Of a stretch of 64,000 nt of DNA, positions 1-13,030 are shown piece after piece. Source of the DNA: Penium margaritaceum (lineage: Eukaryota; Streptophyta; Zygnematophyceae; Desmidiales; Peniaceae); assembly GCA_023375785.1 (NCBI GenBank), contig SZWC01001618.1, positions 86,268 through 150,267 of the forward strand, written 5' to 3'. Every line of letters starts with the position of its first letter. Position 1 is the stretch's first letter. Below the pieces are notes generated by a model. The model had not been told where the DNA came from, did no database searches, and saw only the letters and a list, made by a program, of their open reading frames with translations. A program made the position numbers and the translations under genes.

Positions 1-2740
1 TATGTGTAAGTGTGTGTAAGTGAGTGTAAGTGCGTGTAAGTACGTATAGGTGCGTGTAAGTGTGTGTAAGTGCGTGTAAGTACATGTAAGTGCGTGTAAG
101 TATGCGTAAGTGCATGTAAGTACGTGTACGTGCGTGTAAGTGCGTGTAAGTGCATGTAAGTGCATGTAATTGTGTGTAAGTGCGTGTAAGTGAGTGTTAG
201 TACGTGTGAGTACGTATAAGAGTGTGTAAGTGTATGTAAGTGGGTGTTAGTGCGGTTTAAGTTTGTGTGAGTGAGTGTAAGTGTGTGTAAGTACGTGTAA
301 GTTTGTGTAAGTGGGTGGAAGTGTGTGTAAGTGCTAAAAGTGTGTGTAAGTGTGTATAAGTGTGTGTAAGTGCGTGTAAGTGTGTGTGAGTGCAGTTGAA
401 GTTCCTGTAAGTGCGTGTACATGTGTGTAAGTGCGTGTAAGTATGTGAAAGTGCGTATAAGTGCATGTAAGTGCGTGCAAGTATGTGTAAGTGCGTGTAA
501 GTGCGTGTAAATTCATGTAAGTGCATGTAAGTACATGCAAGTGCATATAAGTGCGTATAAGTACGTGTAAGTGCATGTAAGTACGTGTAAGTGCATGTAA
601 GTGCATGTAAGTGCGTGTAAGGGGGTGTATATATGTGTAAGTGCAAGTAAGTGTGTGTTAGTACGTGTAAGTGCGTATAAAAGCGTGTAAGTGCGTGTAA
701 GTGCGTGTAAGTGCGTGTAAGTGCGTGTAAGTGCGTGTAAGTTCGTGTAAGTACGTGTAAGTGCGTGTAAGTGCCTGTAAGTGCGTTTAAGTACGTGTGA
801 GTGCAGTTTGAGTGGGTGTAAGTGTATATATGTGTGTGTAAGTACGTGTAAGTGTGTGTTAGTGCATGTAAGTACGTGTAAGTGTGTAAGTGTGTGTAAG
901 TGCGTGTAGGTGCGTATAAGTGTGTGTAACTGCGTGTCAGTGCATGTAAGTGCGTGTAAGTGCGTGCAAGTGCGTGTAAGTGTGGTTTAAATGCGTGTTA
1001 GTTCGTGTAAATGCGTATAAGTGTGTGTAAGTTTATGTAAGTTTGTATACGTATATGTAAGTGCGTGTAAGTGCATATAAGTGTGTTTAAGTGTGTGTTA
1101 GTGCATGTAAGTGTGTGTTAGTGCGTATAAGTGTGTGCAAAAGCGTGTAAGTGGATGTAAGTGTGTGTAAGTGAATGTAAGTGCGTGTAAGTGCATGTAA
1201 GTGCCTGTAAGTGCGTGTAAGTGCGTGTAAGTGTGTGTAAGTGCGTGTAAGTGCGTATAGGTGTGTGTAAGGGCGTGTAAGTGCGTATAAGTGCGTGTAA
1301 GTACGTGTAAGTACGTGTAAGTGCACGTAAGTGCGTGTAACTGCGTGTAAGTGCGTGTAAGTGCGTGTAAGTGCGTGTAAGCACGTGTAAGTACGTGTAA
1401 GTGCGTGAAAGTGCATGTAAGTGTGTGTTGTGCGTGTAAGTACGTGTAAGTGTGTGTAAGTGCGTGTAAGGACGTGTAAGTGTGTCTAAGTGTGTGTAAG
1501 TGTGTGTATGTGAGTGTAAGTGTGTGTAAGTGCGTGTAAGTGCGTGTAAGTACGTGTAAGTTCGTGTAAGTGAATGTAAGTTTTTGTAAGTGCGCGTAAG
1601 TGCGTTTAAATGCATGTAAGTACGTGTAAGTGCGTGTAAGTATGTATAAGTGCGTGTAAGTGCATGTATATGCGTGTAAGTGCGTGTAAGTACGTGAAAG
1701 TACGTGTTAGTGCGTGTAAGTGCGTGTAAGAGCATGTAAGTGCATGTAAGTGCGTGTAAGCGTGGTTTAAGTTCGTGTAAGTGTGTGTAAGTGCGTGTAA
1801 GTGCGTATAAGTGCGTGTAAGTATGTGTGAGTGTGTGTTAGTGCAGTTTGAGTTCGTATAAGTGTGTGTAAGTGCATGTAAGTGCGTATAAGTATGTGGA
1901 AGTGCGTGTAAGTGCGTGTAAGTACGTTTACGTATGTGTAAGTGCGTGTAAGTGTGTGTACGTTTGTGTAAGTGCATATAAGTGCATGTAAGTGCGTGTA
2001 CGTATGTGTAAGTACGTGTAAGTACGTGTAAGTGCGTGTAAGTGCGTGTAAGTACGTTTACGTATGTGTAAGTGCGTGTAAGTGTGTGTACGTTTGTGTA
2101 AGTGCATATAAGTGCATGTAAGTGCGTGTACGTATGTGTAAGTACGTGTAAGTACGTGTAAGTGCATGTAAGTGCGTGTAAGTACCTATAAGTGCATGTA
2201 AGCATGTGTAAGTGCGTGTACGTTCGTGCAAGTGCATGAAAGTGCGTGTAAGTGCGTCTAAGCGCGTGTAAGTGCATGTAAGTGCATTTTAAGTGGGTGT
2301 AATTTTGTGTAAGTTCGTGTAAGTGCGTGTAAGTGGGTGTAAGTGCGTGTAAGTGAGTGTAAGTGTGACTAAGTGTGTGTAAGTGCGTGTAAGTGCGTGT
2401 AAGTGCGTGGAACTGCGTATAAGTGTGTGCAAGTGCCTGTAAGTGCGTGTTAGTATGTGTATGTGTGTGTAAGTGCGTGTAAGTACGTGTAAGTACGTAT
2501 CAGTGTGTATTAGTACGTGTAGGTATGTGTATGTGTGTGTAAGTACGTGTAAGTGCGTGTAAGTGTGTGTAAGTGCGTTTAAGTGCGCGTAAGTGCATGT
2601 AAGTGCGTGTAAGTACGTGTAAGTGCGTCTAAGTGTGTGTAAGTACGTATAAGTGTGTGTAAGTGCATGTAAGTGCGTGTAAGTGTGGTTTAAGTGCGTG
2701 TAAGTACGTGTAAGTGCGTCTAAGTGTGTGTAAGTACGTA
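1..2740 (+). repeat. Diverged decamer region, left edge
   Basis: Variable decamers with 11-bp GGTTTAA-type units near 252, 802, 984 and 1,768. It holds two exact local duplications (1,901-2,160 and the one starting at 2,601). Near 2,283 comes the first 'GTGGGTGTAATTTTG' cassette, followed by the odd unit GTGACTAAG near 2,367, a landmark that recurs in the next 13 kb. I see no gene, promoter or other feature here. Confidence 0.9.
1901..2160 (+). repeat. Exact 2 x 130-bp tandem duplication
   Basis: Positions 1,901-2,030 are repeated without change at 2,031-2,160, 13 decamers each. The shared rare units ACGTTTACG and GTTTGTGTAA make chance identity impossible. The flanking units on both sides differ. 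Confidence 0.95.
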
Positions 2741-2804
2741 TAAGTGTGTGTAAGTGCATGTAAGTGCGTGTAAGTGTGGTTTAAGTGCGTGTAAGTTCGT
2801 GTAA
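2601..2804 (+). repeat. 2 x 91-bp tandem duplication containing an 11-bp unit
   Basis: Positions 2,601-2,691 recur at 2,692-2,782. The match continues about 22 bases more, to a single A/T difference. The period is 91 rather than 90 because each copy includes one 11-bp unit (GTGTGGTTTAA). Confidence 0.93.
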
Positions 2805-3510
2805 GTGCGTGTAAGTGCCTACAAGTGTGTGTAAGTGCATGTAAGTGTGCGTAAGTGCGTATAAGTGCGTGTCAATGTGTGTAAGTGTGTGTAAGTACGT
2901 GTTACTGCATCTAAGTTTGTGTATAAGTGTATAAGTGCGTGTAAGTGTGTGTAAGTGCGTGTAAGTGTGTGTAAGTGCGTGTGAGTATGTATAAATGCGT
3001 GTAAGTGTGTGTAAGTGTGTGTGAGTGCATGTGAGTATGTATAAGTATGTGTAAGTGCGTGTAAGGTGGTGTAAGAGCGTGTAAGAGTGTGGAAGCCTGT
3101 GTAAGTGCATGTAAGTGCGTGTAAGTGCGTATAAGTGCATGTAAGTGTGTGTAAGTTCATGTAAGTGCATGTAAGTGCGTGTAAGTACGTGTAAGTACGT
3201 GTAAGTGCTTGTAAGTGCGTGTCAGTGCATGTAAGTGCGTTAAAATGCATGTAAGTGTGTGTAAGTGCGTGTAAGTGCGTGTAAGTGTGTATAAGTATGT
3301 GTAAGTGTGTGTAAGGTGGTGTAAGAGCATGTAAGAGTGTGTAAGTACGTGTGAGTGCGTGTAAGTACGTGTAAGTATGTATAAGTGCATGTAAGTTTGA
3401 GTAAGTTCGTGTAAGTACGTGTAAGTGCATGTAAGTGCGTATAAGTGCATGCAAGTACGTGTAAGTACGTGTAAGTGTAAGAAAGGGTGTGTAAGTATGT
3501 GTAAGTGTGT

Positions 3511-3630
3511 GTAAGTGCGTGTAAGTGCGTGTAATTGTGTGTACGTGTGTGTAAGTGCGTGTAAGTACGTGTAAGTGCGTGTAAGTGCGTGTAATTGTGT
3601 GTACGTGTGTGTAAGTGCGTGTAAGTACGT
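3511..3630 (+). repeat. Exact 2 x 60-bp tandem duplication
   Basis: 3,511-3,570 is repeated at 3,571-3,630 and marked by the unusual junction GTAATTGTGTGTACG. The corresponding place in the second 7.7-kb copy (about 11,420-11,460) has one copy only, so this doublet arose after the large duplication. Confidence 0.93.
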
Positions 3631-5880
3631 GTATGTGCCTGTAAGTACATGTAAGTTCGTGTAAGTGTGTGTAAGTGCGTGTAAGTGCGTGTAGGTGTGT
3701 GTAAGTGTGTGTAAGTGCATGGAAGTACGTGTAAGTACGTGTAAGTACGTGTAAGTGCGTGTAAGTGTGTGTTAGTGCATATAAGTGCGTGTAAGTGCGT
3801 GTAAGTGTGTATAAGTGCGTGTAAGTACGTGTAAACTCGTGTAAGTGAATGTAAGTTTGTACAAGTGCGTGTAAGTACGTGTAAGTGCGTGTAAGTATGT
3901 GTAAGTATGTGTAAGTGCGTGTAAGTGCGTGTAAGTGTGTGTAAGTAGGTATAAGTGTGTGTAAGTGCATGTAAGTGCGTGTAAGTACGTGTAAGTGCAT
4001 GTGAGTGTGTGTAAGTTCGTGTAAGTGCGTGTTAGTACGTATAATTGCGTATAAGAGCGTGTAAGTGCATGTAAGTGCGTGTAAGCACGGTCTAAGTTTG
4101 TGTAAGTGAGTGTAAGTGTATGTAAGTTCGTGTAGGTTCATGTAAGTGCGTGTGAGTGTGTGTAAGTGCATGTAAGTGCGTGTAAGTGCGTGTAAGTCCG
4201 TGTAAGTACGTCTAAGTGCAGTTTAAGTTTGTGTGAGTATGTGTAAGTGCGTGTAAGTGCATGAAAGTATGTGTAAGTGCGTGCAAGTGCGTGTAAGTGC
4301 GTTAAGGTATGTGTAAGTGCGTGTAAGTACGTGTAAGTTTGTGTAAGTACGTATAAGTACGTGTAAGTGCGTGTAGTATGTGTAAGTACGTGTAAGTACG
4401 TGTAAGTGCAAGTAAGTGCGTGTAAGTATGTGTAAGTGCATGTAAGCACGTGTAAGTGCGTGTAAGTTTGTGTAAGTGCGTATAAGTGCGTGTAAGTGCG
4501 TGTAAGTGCATGTAAGTGCGTCTAAGTGCGTGTAAGTGCGTGTAAGTGCAGTTGAAGTGGGTGTTATTTTGTGTAAGTTTGTGTAAGTGCGTATAAGTGC
4601 GTGTACGTGCATGTAAGTGAGTGTAAGTGTGACTAAGTGCGTGCAAGTTCGTGTAAGTGCGTGTAAGTGCGCATAAGTGCGTGCAAGTACGTGGAAGTGC
4701 GTGTTAGTGTGTGTATGTGTGTGTAAGTGCGTGTATGTATGTGTAAGTGCGTGTAAGTGCATGTAAGTGCATGTAGGTACGTGTAGCTACGTGTAAGTGC
4801 GTGTAAGTACGTGTAAGTACGTGTACGTGTGTGTAAGTGCGTATAAGTGCATGTAAGTATGTATAAGTGCGTCTAAGTGCGTGTAAGTGCATGTAAGTGC
4901 GTGTAAGTGCCTGTAAGTGCATGTGCATACGTGTAAGTGTGTGTAAGTGCGCGTAAGTGCATGTTAGTATGTGCAAGTATGTGTAGAACCGAGTAAGTAT
5001 GTGTAAGTGTGTGTAAGAGCATGTAAGTGTGTGTAACTGTATGTAAGTGCGTTTAAGTGTGTGTAAGTGTGTATAAGTGTGTGTAAGTGCATGTAAGTAC
5101 GTGTAAGTGCGTGTAAGTGCGTGTAAGCGTATGTAAGTGTGTGTAAGTGCATGTAAGTGCATATAAGTGTGTGTAAGTATGTGTGAGTACGTGTGAGTGC
5201 GTGTAAGTATGTATAGGTGCGTGTAAGTACGTGTAAGTGTGTATACGTACGTGTCAGTGCATGTAAGTGCGTGTAAGTGTGTGTAAGTACGTGTAAGTTT
5301 GTGTAAGTGCATATAAATGCGTGTAAGTACGTGTAAGTGTGTGTAAGTGCGTATAAGTATGTAGAAGTGCATTTAAGGTCGTGTAAGAGCGTGTAAGAGT
5401 GTATAAGTGCGTATAAGTGCGTGTAAATGCGTGTAAGTGCGTGTAAGTGCGTGTAAGTACGTGTAAGTGCGTGTAAGTGTGTGTAAGTATGTGTAAGTTT
5501 GTGTAAGTTCCTGTAAGTGCGTGTAAGTGTGTGTAAGTGCGTGTAAGTGCGTGTAAGTGCGTGTGAGTGTGTGTAAGTGCGTGTAAGTGTGTGCAAGTGC
5601 GTGTGAATATGTATAAGTACGTGTAAGTGCGTGTAAGTGCGTGTAAGTACGCATAAGTGTGTGTAAGTGTGTGTAAGTGCGTGTAAGTACGTGTAAGTTC
5701 CTGTAAGTGCGTGTAAGTGCGTGTAAGTTTGTGTAAGTACGTGTAAGTTTGTGTAAGTGAATGTAAGTTTGTGTAAGTGGGTGTAAGTGTGTGTAAGTGC
5801 GTGTAAGTGCGTGTAAGTGTGTGTAAGTGTGTGTAAGTTCATGTAAGTGTGTGTAAGTACGAGTATGGTTGTAAGTGTGT

Positions 5881-6160
5881 GTAAGTGTGTGTAAGTGCGT
5901 GTAAGTACGTGTTAGTTTGTGTAAGGGAATGTAAGTTCATGTAAGTGTGTGTAAGTGTGTGTAAGTGCGTGTAAGTGCGTGTAAGTGCGTGTAAGCGTAT
6001 GTAAGTGTGTGTAAGTGCGTGTAAGTGCGTGTTAGTGCGTGTGAGTGCGTGTAAGAGCGTGTAAGTGCGTGTAAGTGCGTGTAAGCGTATGTAAGTGTGT
6101 GTAAGTGCGTGTAAGTACGTGTTAGTTTGTGTAAGGGAATGTAAGTTCATGTAAGTGTGT
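5881..6160 (+). repeat. Nested local duplications, offsets 210 and 90 bp
   Basis: The 70-bp run at 5,881-5,950, marked by GTAAGGGAATGTAAG, recurs at 6,091-6,160. Between them a run marked by GTAAGCGTATGTAAG (near 5,995) recurs 90 bp later (near 6,085). Two overlapping duplication events are needed. Confidence 0.85.
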
Positions 6161-6577
6161 TTAAGTGTGTGTAAGTGCATATAAGTGCATGGAAGTACGT
6201 GTAAGTGCGTGTAAGTACATGTAAGTCTGTGTAAGTGTGTGTAAGTGCGTGTAAGTACATGTAAGTACGTGCAAGTGTGTGTAAGTGCATGTAGGTGTGT
6301 GTACGTATGTGTAAGTGCGTGTAAGTGCGTGTTAGTGCGTGTGAGTGCGTATAAGAGCGCGTAAGTGCATGTAAGTGCGTGTAAGTGTAGTTCAAGTTCG
6401 TGTTAGTGCATGTAAGTGCGTGTAAGTGAGTTTAGGTGTGTGTAAGTGCGTGTAAGTGCGTATACATGCGTGTAAGTGCAGTTTAAGTGGGTGTAATTTT
6501 GTGTAAGTTTGTGTAAGTACATGTAAGTGCGTGTAAGTGCATGTAAGAGCGTGTAAGTACATGTAAGTGCATGTAAG

Positions 6578-7062
6578 TACGTGTAAGTGTGTGTAAGTGC
6601 GTATAAGTGCGTGTAAGTGTGTGCAAGTGCGTGTAAGAGTGTATTTTAGTGCATATAAGTGTGTGTAAGTGCGTGTAAGTGTGTGTAAGTGCGTATAAGT
6701 GTGTGTAAGTGTGTGTGGGTGTGTGTAGGTGTGTGTAAGTATGTGTAAGTGTGTGTAAGTGTGTATAAGTGCGTATACATGCATCTAAGTACGTGTAAGT
6801 GCATGTAAGTGCGTGTAAGTACGTGTAAGTGTGTGTAAGTGCGTATAAGTGCGTGTAAGTGTGTGCAAGTGCGTGTAAGAGTGTATTTTAGTGCATATAA
6901 GTGTGTGTAAGTGCGTGTAAGTGCGTGTAAGTGCGTATAAGTGTGTGTAAGTGTGTGTGGGTGTGTGTAGGTGTGTGTAAGTATGTGTAAGTGTGTGTAA
7001 GTGTGTATAAGTGCGTATACATGCATCTAAGTACGTGTAAGTGCATGTAAGTGCGTGTAAGT
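6578..7062 (+). repeat. 2 x 242-bp tandem duplication
   Basis: The landmark GAGTGTATTTTAGTGCAT at 6,637 recurs 242 bp later. The two copies agree over their length except for about one unit (GTGTGTGTAA versus GTGCGTGTAA). The period is not a multiple of 10 because the GTATTTTAGT unit is longer than 10 bp. Confidence 0.92.
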
Positions 7063-8940
7063 ATGTGTAAGTGCGTGTAAGTGCGTATACGTGCGTGTAA
7101 GTATGTGTAAGTACGTCTAAGTACGTGTTAGTGCGTGTGAGTGCGTGTAAGAGTGTGTAAGTGCATGTAAGTGCGTGTAAGTGTGGTTGAAGTTCGTGTA
7201 AGTGAGTGTAAGTGCGTGTAAGTACGTGTAAAGTCCTGTAAGTGCGTGTAAGTGTGTGTAAGTTCTAAAAGTGCATGTAAGTGCGTATACGTGCGTTTAC
7301 GTGCGTGTAATTGCGTGTAAGTGTAGTTTAAGTTCGTGTAAGTGTGTGTAAGTACGTGTAAGTATGTATAAGTGCGTGTAAGTGCGTTTAAGTATGTGTA
7401 AATGCGTGTAAGTGCGTGTAAGTGCATGTAAGTGCGTGTAAGTTCATATAAGTGCGTGTAAGTACGTGTAAGTGCGTGTAAGTGCATGTAAGTGCGTCTA
7501 AGTGTGTGTAAGTGTGTGTAAGTGTAGTTTAAGTGGGTGTTATTTTGTGTAAGTTCATGTAAGTGCGTGTAAGTGCGTGTAAGTGCATGTAAGTGAGTGT
7601 AAGTGCGACTAAGTGCGTGTAAGTACATGTAAGTGCATGTAAGTACGTATAAGTACGTACACGTGCATGTAAGTGTGTGTTAATGTGTGTATGTGTATGT
7701 AAGTGTGTGTAAGTGTGTGTAAGTGTGTGTAAGTGCGTGTAAGTACATGAAGGTACATGTTGGTGTGTGTAAGTGTGTGTAAGTATGTATAAGTGCGTGT
7801 AAGTACGTATAAGTGTGTGTAAGTATGTATAAGTACATATAAGTATGTGTAAGTGCGTCTAAGTGTGTGTAAGTGCGTGTAAGTGCGTGTAAGTGCGTGT
7901 AAGTGCGTATAAGTGTGGTTTAAGTATGTGTAAGTTTGTGTAATTGCGTGTAATTGCGTACAAGTGTGTGTAAGTGTGTTTAAGTGTGTGTAAGTTCGTG
8001 TATGTGTGTGTAAGTGTGTGTAAGTGCATGTAAGTGCGTGTTAGTATGTGTAAGTATATGTAGAAGTGTGTAAGTGCGTGGAAGTGCGTGTAAGAGCATG
8101 TAAGTGTGTGTAACTGCATGTAAGTACATGTAAGTGCGTGTAAGTGCTTATAAGTGCGTGTAAGTGCCTGTAAGTGTGTGTAAGTGCATATAAGTGCGTG
8201 TAAGTGCATGTAACTACGTGTAAGTATGTGTAAGTTTGTGTAAGTGAATGTAAGTTCGTGTAAGTGTATGTAAGTGTGTATAAGTGCATGTAAGTGCGTG
8301 TAAGTGCGTGTAAGGGGGTGTAAGTGCGTGTAAGTGCGAGTATGGGTGTAAGTGTGTGTAATTGTGTGTAAGTGCGTGTAAGTACGTGTTAGTTTGTGTA
8401 AGTGAATGTAAGTTCATGTAAGTGCGTGTCTGTGTGTGTAAGTGCGTATAAGTGCGTGAAAGTATGTGTAAGTGCGTGTAAGTGTGTATAAGTGTGTATA
8501 AGTTCATGTAAGTGCGTGTAAGTGCATGTACGTACGTGTAAGTATATGTAAGTACATGTAAGTGTGTGTAAGTGTGTGTAAGTGTGTGTAAGTACGTGTT
8601 AGTGCGTGTGAGTGCGTGTAAGAGCGTGTAATTGCATGTAAGTCTGTGTAAGTGCAGTTTAAGTTCGTGTAAGTGCGTGTAAGTGTGTATAAGTGCAGTT
8701 AAAGTTTGTATAAGTGCAGGTAAGTACGTGTAAGTGCGTGTAAGTATGTGTAAGTGTGTATACGTGCGTATAAGTACGTGTAAGTGGAGTTTAAGTGGGT
8801 GTAATCTTGTATAAGTTTGTGTAAGTGCGTGTAAGTGCGTGTAAGTGCGTGTAAGTGCGTGTAAGTACGTGTAAGTGTGTGTAAGTACGTATAAGTGCGT
8901 GTAAGTATGTGCAAGTGTGTGTAAGAGTGTGTTTTAGTGC

Positions 8941-9380
8941 ATGTAAGTACGTATAAGTACGTGTAAGTACGTGTAAGTGTATGTAAGTGCGTATATATGC
9001 GTCTAAGTGCGTGTAAGTGCGTACAAGTGTGTGTAAGTGCATGTAAGTACGTATAAGTACGTGTAAGTACGTGTAAGTGTATGTAAGTGCGTATATATGC
9101 GTCTAAGTGCGTGTAAGTGCGTACAAGTGTGTGTAAGTGCATGTAAGTACGTATAAGTACGTGTAAGTACGTGTAAGTGTATGTAAGTGCGTATATATGC
9201 GTCTAAGTGCGTGTAAGTGCGTACAAGTGTGTGTAAGTGCATGTAAGTACGTATAAGTACGTGTAAGTACGTGTAAGTATGTGTAAGTACGTGTAGGTAT
9301 GTGTAGGTCTGTGTAAGTGCGTGTAAGTACGTGTAAGTGTATGTAAGTGCGTATATATGCGTCTAAGTGCGTGTAAGTGC
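8941..9380 (+). repeat. 3 x 100-bp tandem array plus an interrupted fourth copy
   Basis: Three identical 100-bp copies start at 8,941, 9,041 and 9,141, each with the TA-rich unit GTATATATGCGTCTAAG. A fourth copy starts at 9,241 but is expanded by 60 bp of other decamers before the GTATATATGC landmark returns near 9,351. Confidence 0.93.
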
Positions 9381-12300
9381 GTGTAAATACGTGTAAGTAT
9401 GTGTAAGTGCGTGTAAGTGCGTATGAGTACATTTAAGTATGTGTAAGTGCGTCTAAGTGCGTGTTAGTGCGCGTGAGTGCGTGTAAGAGCATGTAAGTGT
9501 GTGTAAGTGCGTGTAAGCATGTGTAAATGCGTGTAAGTATGTGTAAGTACGTGCAAGTGCGTGTAAGTACGTGTACGTTTGTGTCCGTGTGTGTAAGTGC
9601 ATGTTATTGCATGTAAGGACGTGTAAGTACATGAAAGTATGTGTAAGTGTGAGTAAGTGCATGTAAGTACGTGTAAGTACGTGTAAGTACGTGTAAGTTC
9701 ATGTAAGTGCGTGTAAGTGCGTGTAAGTGCGTGTAAGTATGTGTAAGTGTGTAAGTGCGTATAAGTGCGGTTTAACTTTGTGTAAGTGCGTGTAAGTGCA
9801 TGTAACTGCGTATAAGTGTGTATAAGTGCGTGTAAGTGTGTGTAAGTACTTGTAAGTGCGTGTGAGTGCAGTTAAGTGGATGTAATTTTGTATAAATTGG
9901 TATAAGTGTGTGTAAGTACGTATAAGTGTGTGTAAGTATGTGTAAGTGCGTGTAAGTGCGTGTAAGTGCGTGTAAGTGCATGTAAGTGCGTATAAGTATG
10001 TGTACGTGTGTGTAAGTGCGTGTAAGTGCGTGTAAGTACGTGTAAGTACGTGTTAGTGCATATAAGTGCATGTAAGTGCGTGCAAGTGCCTGTAAGTGTG
10101 GTTTAAGTACGTGTAAGTTTGTATAAGTGCATGTAAGTGTGTAAGTTTGTGTAAGTGCGAGTAAGTACGTATAAGTGCGTGTAAGTACGTATAAGTGCAT
10201 GTAAGTGTGTGTAAGTGCGTGTAAGTGCATGCAAGTGCGTGTAAGTGTGTGTAAATGTGTGTAAGTACGTGTAAGTGCATATAAGTGCGTGTAAGTGCGT
10301 GTAAGTACATGTAAGTGCCTGGAAGTGCGTGTATGTGTGTGTAAGTGCATGTAAGTATGTGTAAGTGCGCATAAGTGTGTATTAGTGCGTGTAGGTACGT
10401 GTAGGTATGTGTAAGTGCGTATAAGTGCGTGTAAGTGTGTGTAAGTGTGTGTAAGTACGTGTGAGTGCGTGTAAGTGCATGTAAGTGCGTGTAAGTGTGG
10501 GTTAAGTGCGTGTAAGTTTGTGTAAGTGCGTGTAAGTGCGTACAAGTGTGTGTAAGTGCATGTAAGTGTGTGTAAATACGTATAAGTGCGTGTAAATGCG
10601 TGTAGGTGCGTGTAAGTACGTGTTACTGCATCTAAGTGTGTGTAAAAGTGTGTAAGTGTGTGTAAGTGCGTGTAAGTGTGTGTAAGTGTGTGTAAGTGCG
10701 TGTAAGTGTGTGTAAGTGCGTGTAAGTGCGTGTGAGTGCGTGTGAGTGTGCGTAAGTATGTGTAAGTGCGTGTAAGGTGGTGTAAGAGCGTGTAAGAGTG
10801 TGGAAGTCTGTGTAAGTGCATATAAGTGAGTATAAGTGCATATAAGTGTATATAAGTGTGTGTAAGTTCATGTAAGTGCATGTAAGTGCGTGTAAGTGCG
10901 TGTAAGTACATGTAAGTACGTGTAAGTACGTGTCAGTGCATGTAAGTGCGTTTAAATGCATGTAAGTGCCTGTAAGTGCATGTAAGTGCGTGTAAGTGTG
11001 TGTAAGTATGTGTAAGTGTGTGTAAGGTGGTATAAGAGCGTATAAGAGTGTGTAAGTGCGTGTAAGTGCGTGTAAGTACGTATAAGTATGTGTAAGTGCA
11101 TGTGAGTGTGTGTAAGTTCGTGTAAGTACGTGTAAGTGCGTGTAAGTGCGTATAAGTGCGTGTAAGTACGTGTAAGTACGTGTAAGTGCGTGTCAGTGCA
11201 TGTAAGTGCGTGTAAATGCATGTAAGTGCGTGTAAGTGCATGTAAGTGCGTGTAAGTGCGTGTAAGTACGTGTAAGTATGTGTAAGTGCATGTGAGTGTG
11301 TGTAAGTTCGTGTAAGTACGTGTAAGTGCGTGTAAGTGCGTATAAGTGCGTGCAAGTACGTGTAAGTACGTGTAAGTGTAAGAAAGGGCGTGAAAGTATG
11401 TGTAAGTATGTGTAAGTGCGTGTAAGTGGGAGTAACTGTGTGTACGTGTGTGTAAGTGTGTGTAAGTGCGTGAAAGTGCGTGTAAGTGTGTGTAAGTACA
11501 TGGAAGTTCGTGTAAGTTGAAGTAAGTGTAAGTACGTGTAAGTACGTGTAAGTGCGTGTAAGTGTGTGTTAGTGCGTATAAGTGCGTGTAAGTACGTGTA
11601 AGTGTGTGTAAGTGCGTGTAAGTGCGTGTAAACTCGTGTAAGTGAATGTAAGTTTGTGTAAGTGCGTGTAAGTACGTGTAAGTGCGTGTAAGTGCATGTA
11701 AGTGCGTGTAAGTGCGTGTAAGTGCGTGTAAGTGTGTGTAAGTAGGTATAAGTGTGTGTAAGTGCATGTAAGTGCGTGTAAGTGAGTGTAAGTGCGTGTA
11801 AGTGCGTGTAAGTACGTGTTAGTACGTATAAAAGCGTATAAGTGCGTATAAGAGCGTGTAAGTGCATGTAAGTGCGTGTAAGCACGGTCTGAGTTTGTGT
11901 AAGTGAGTGTAAGTGTATGTAAGTTCGTGTAAGTTCATGTACGTGCGTGTACGTGCGTGTAAGTGCATGTAAGCGCGTGTAAGTGCGTGTAAGTCTGTGT
12001 AAGTACGTCTAAGTATAGTTTAAGTTTGGGTGAGTACGTGTAACTGTGTGTAATTGCATGAAAGTATGTGTAAGTGCGTGTAAGTATGTATAAGTGCATT
12101 TTAGTATGTGTAAGTGCGTGTAAGTGTGTGTACGTTTGTGTAAGTATGTATAAGTGCGTGTAAGTGCGTGTAGTATGTGTAAGTACATGTAAGTACGTGT
12201 AAGTGCAAGTAAGTACGTGTAAGTACGTGTAAGTGCATGTAAGCACGTGTAAGTGCGTGTAAGTTTGTGTAAGTGCGTGTAAGTGCATGTAGGTGCGTGT

Positions 12301-12820
12301 AAGTGAATGTAAGTGCGTCTAAGTACGTGTAAGTACGTGTAAGTGCAGTTTAAGTGGGTGTTATTTTGTGTAAGTTTGTGTAAGTGTGTATAAGTGCGTG
12401 TAAGTGCATGTAAGTGAGTGTAAGTGAGACTAAGTGCGTGTAAGTACGTATAAGTGCGTGCAAGTACGTGTAAGTGCGTGTTAGTGTGTGTAAGTGTGTG
12501 TGAGTGCGTGTAAGTGCGTGTAAGTGCGTGTAAGTGCATGTAAGTGCATGTAGGTATGTGTAGGTACGTGTAAGTGCGTGTAAGTGTGTGTAAGTGCGTG
12601 TAAGTGCGTGTAAGTGTGTATAAGTGCGTATAAGTGCATGTAAGTATGTGTAAGCGTGTCTAAGTGTGTGTAAGTGCATGTAAGTGCGTGTAAGTGCCTG
12701 TACGTGCGTATAAATGTGGTTTAAGTATGTGTAAGTTCGTATAATTACGTGTAAGTGCATACAAGTGTGTGTAAGTACGTGTAAGTGCGTGTAAGTTCGT
12801 GTAAGTGCATGTAAGTACGT

Positions 12821-12920
12821 GTAAGTGCGTGTAAGTGCGTGTGTGTACGTGTAAGTACGTGTAAGTGTGTGTAAGTGCGTGTAAGTGCGTGTGTGTACGT
12901 GTAAGTACGTGTAAGTGCGT
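12821..12920 (+). repeat. 2 x 50-bp tandem duplication
   Basis: The 50-bp run containing GTGCGTGTGTGTACG recurs at offset 50 (landmark at 12,841 and 12,891), with the flanking GTGCGTGTAA units also duplicated. Confidence 0.9.
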
Positions 12921-13030
12921 GTAAGAGCATGGAAGTGCGTGTAACTGTATGTAAGTGTGTGTAAGTGTGTGTAAGTGTGTATAAGTACGTGTAAGTGCAT
13001 GTAAGTATGTGTAAGTGTGTGTAAGTGTGT

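Larger units (their letters stand above)
2740..10460 (+). repeat. Multi-kb higher-order repeat, copy 1 (~7.7 kb)
   Basis: This segment is paralogous to about 10,460-18,790. Rare units occur in the same order at offsets of 7.7-8.7 kb: GTTACTGCATCTAAG (2,901 / 10,622), AGCACGGTCT (4,084 / 11,881), GACTAAG (4,631 / 12,428; 7,607 / 15,439), GAGTATGGGTG (8,337 / 17,070) and the ATTTTGTATAAATTGG-type unit (about 9,885 / 18,535). Internally it alternates two cassettes. One starts GCAGTTTAAGTGGGTGTT and carries GACTAAG (4,546 and 7,524). The other starts similarly and carries GAGTGTATTTTAG or a close variant (6,478 and 8,785). The offset drifts because later local duplications inserted different numbers of units in each copy. 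Confidence 0.8.
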
